From the NCBI RefSeq assembly GCF_014217805.1, contig NZ_CP055156.1, forward strand, positions 3,726,585 to 3,790,584: a DNA stretch of 64,000 nt, given 5' to 3'. Below, one piece after another: positions 62,785-64,000 of the stretch (position 1 is its first letter; the number at the start of each line of letters is the position of its first letter). A program made the position numbers and the translations under genes. The DNA comes from Adhaeribacter swui (GTDB taxonomy: Bacteria; Bacteroidota; Bacteroidia; Cytophagales; Hymenobacteraceae). The notes under the pieces were generated by a model. That model searched no databases. It had not been told where the DNA came from and saw only the letters and a program-made list of their open reading frames with translations.

Positions 62785-63969
62785 TTACTTTTTCATAAAT
62801 CCGGCGCCGACTAATTGGCTTGTTTGGGCAACTTTGCTGGGTTGGGCTTTTGCTTTTCTCGCCTTTTTTCTACGTCCCCACCAAATCAGGAAGCCGGTAA
62901 CAGGTAAACTTCCGGCGAACAAACTGGCAAAAAAAGCAATAATTTTACCGGGGAGGCCGGCAATGGCTCCCACGTGAATATCATAATTCATGCGCATTAT
63001 TTTATCGGCTACGGTAGCGTTGGCAATTTTCCCGTAAACGTGCGTTACTTCTATTTCTTTTAATGTATGCTGGTCGAAGTACCGGTAATTGGTTTTCCAG
63101 TACGTATCAGTATCGGGGTTAAAAGCTACTTCAATAGAAGATTGCTCATTTTCGGGAATGTGTACTTCCATGCTGCCGGTAATTTTCTGAAACTCGGGTT
63201 GCATGTTTAACCAAAGCTGGTCCATGGGCGAAGTAATTTTATGGACTGGGTTTGTAGGTACTTGAGAAAAACTCTCGTAAAACTCAACCATTGGCTTGCC
63301 CCCGGAGGCAGTCCAGTAAACAGAATTGGCTACCCATTTAAAGCCCATAACCAAACCACTTAGGGCAATAAATAAAATTACCCCGGTAATATAAAAGCCG
63401 AGTACGTTGTGCAAATCGTAGTTTCGGCGGCGCCAGGCAGCGTTCCATTTTATGCTAAATCGTTGTTTGCGGGCCTTCTTGTTTTTGGGCCACCACAGAA
63501 TAATGCCGGTAATTAACATTACTACAAAAATAAGGGTGGCAGAAGCCAATATGGGCTGACCAATAGTAGGAGGTAGCCACAAATAATAATGGCCCATAAT
63601 CATAATCCGGAAGAAATCTTCTTCCATGTTTTTTACCTTTAATACCTCGCCCGTATAAGGGTTTAAATAAGCCAGATAATAGTACTCCGGTTCTAAATTG
63701 TAATAAACTACCTGCGCGGCCCGGTCTTTTTGGTATATTACACTGTGGCCTTTTTTGCCCGGCAGTTGCGCATCGGCAATTTGCTTTAGCCGGCTTGGCG
63801 GTAAAGGTTGCAAAGCGGGTTGGTAATCTACGTAGCGGTAGGCTTGGGTTGCGTTTTCAATTTCGCGCTGAAAAGCTAAAATACAACCCGTAATTGCCAG
63901 GAAAAGAACAATTAGCCCGGAAGCAAAGCCAAGCCATAAATGCAGTTTGCCAACAACTTTTCGCAGCAT
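62785..63969 (-). CDS. PepSY-associated transmembrane protein (iron-uptake-linked type)
   Basis: 394 residues with four helices: VGKLHLWLGFASGLIVLFLA near 10, ILASATLIFVVMLITGIIL near 140, VLGFYITGVILFIALSGLVM near 190, and IIAFFASLFAGSLPVTGFLI near 350. PepSY-like loops lie between helices on the periplasmic side, with conserved aromatic and His residues (HVYGKIAN). The family often sits beside TonB siderophore receptors and may act as a ferric reductase. No receptor is in view at the window edge. The ATG is at 63967-63969 and the upstream part is cut by the window end. Confidence 0.85.
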   Translation of the reverse strand: MLRKVVGKLHLWLGFASGLIVLFLAITGCILAFQREIENATQAYRYVDYQPALQPLPPSRLKQIADAQLPGKKGHSVIYQKDRAAQVVYYNLEPEYYYLAYLNPYTGEVLKVKNMEEDFFRIMIMGHYYLWLPPTIGQPILASATLIFVVMLITGIILWWPKNKKARKQRFSIKWNAAWRRRNYDLHNVLGFYITGVILFIALSGLVMGFKWVANSVYWTASGGKPMVEFYESFSQVPTNPVHKITSPMDQLWLNMQPEFQKITGSMEVHIPENEQSSIEVAFNPDTDTYWKTNYRYFDQHTLKEIEVTHVYGKIANATVADKIMRMNYDIHVGAIAGLPGKIIAFFASLFAGSLPVTGFLIWWGRRKKARKAKAQPSKVAQTSQLVGAGFMKK

Positions 63970-64000
63970 ATTTTTTTTAAATTTTAAATTTTTATTTAAG

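Overview
The window looks like a chromosome segment from a member of the Bacteroidota, most likely order Cytophagales, family Hymenobacteraceae (Adhaeribacter-like). This is inferred from several things: promoters of the Bacteroidetes type (TTTG, about 19 nt, TAnnTTTG) ahead of several genes, a type IX secretion sorting-domain protein, many lipoproteins with Bacteroidetes-style lipoboxes, DUF2490 and WbqC proteins, a truncated ECF sigma gene of the kind that normally sits with SusC/SusD loci, and very AT-rich intergenic palindromes built on TTTTTAAAATT. The exact genus cannot be fixed from sequence reading alone.

Layout. 1-9.6 kb is housekeeping: the end of aroA, a BtuF-like binding protein, an M42 aminopeptidase, an acyl-CoA carboxylase carboxyltransferase subunit, clpC, a WbqC protein, an LpxL-type acyltransferase and a TsaC/YciO-type protein. 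9.9-13.5 kb is a very large multi-PAS hybrid histidine kinase. 14-16.5 kb holds mltG, a YbgC-type thioesterase and a YihY membrane protein. A tRNA-Ser then faces, across two long terminator hairpins, a leftward operon of a SolA-like flavin amine oxidase followed by metN-metI-metQ.

20.7-27.6 kb is a zone of gene decay. It contains a broken S9 peptidase joined to a broken IS4/IS5-type transposase, an intact ribokinase followed by a ruined GRP-family sugar permease, a sugar isomerase-like lipoprotein, a ceramidase-like gene fused at its 5' end to a truncated ECF sigma gene, and a degraded IS3 element. The zone ends at the 3' side of tRNA-Asn. Next come a Rieske-like lipoprotein that has lost its cluster ligands and pheS.

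30-37 kb is a compact TetR-TolC-adaptor-RND efflux operon with an excellent promoter. It ends in an acyl-carrier-like protein whose phosphopantetheine serine is replaced by threonine. A GT14-type glycosyltransferase follows, set between IS3 remnants. 39-54 kb is mixed: two lipoprotein or exported proteins, a YgjP-like metallopeptidase, YkvA/DUF1232, an NlpC/P60 peptidase, a small HExxH protein, a thioesterase, a DJ-1/PfpI protein, tRNA-Val, a Gfo/Idh/MocA oxidoreductase, DUF2490, a flavodoxin-fold reductase, a TIGR04283 glycosyltransferase, an AI-2E family transporter and a ThDP enzyme of the pyruvate oxidase type.

55-64 kb holds a histone-deacetylase-family enzyme and a leftward three-gene cluster (FAD oxidoreductase, type III polyketide synthase, SAM methyltransferase) that resembles alkylresorcinol/alkylquinone pathways. 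A tiny T9SS-tagged protein, a LacI regulator with an SGNH hydrolase, and a PepSY membrane protein complete the window. No CRISPR array, rRNA or intact prophage was seen. The most notable observations are the polyketide cluster, the Ser-to-Thr carrier protein in the efflux operon, the amine-oxidase/methionine-transporter operon, and the sigma-ceramidase junction in the decay zone.
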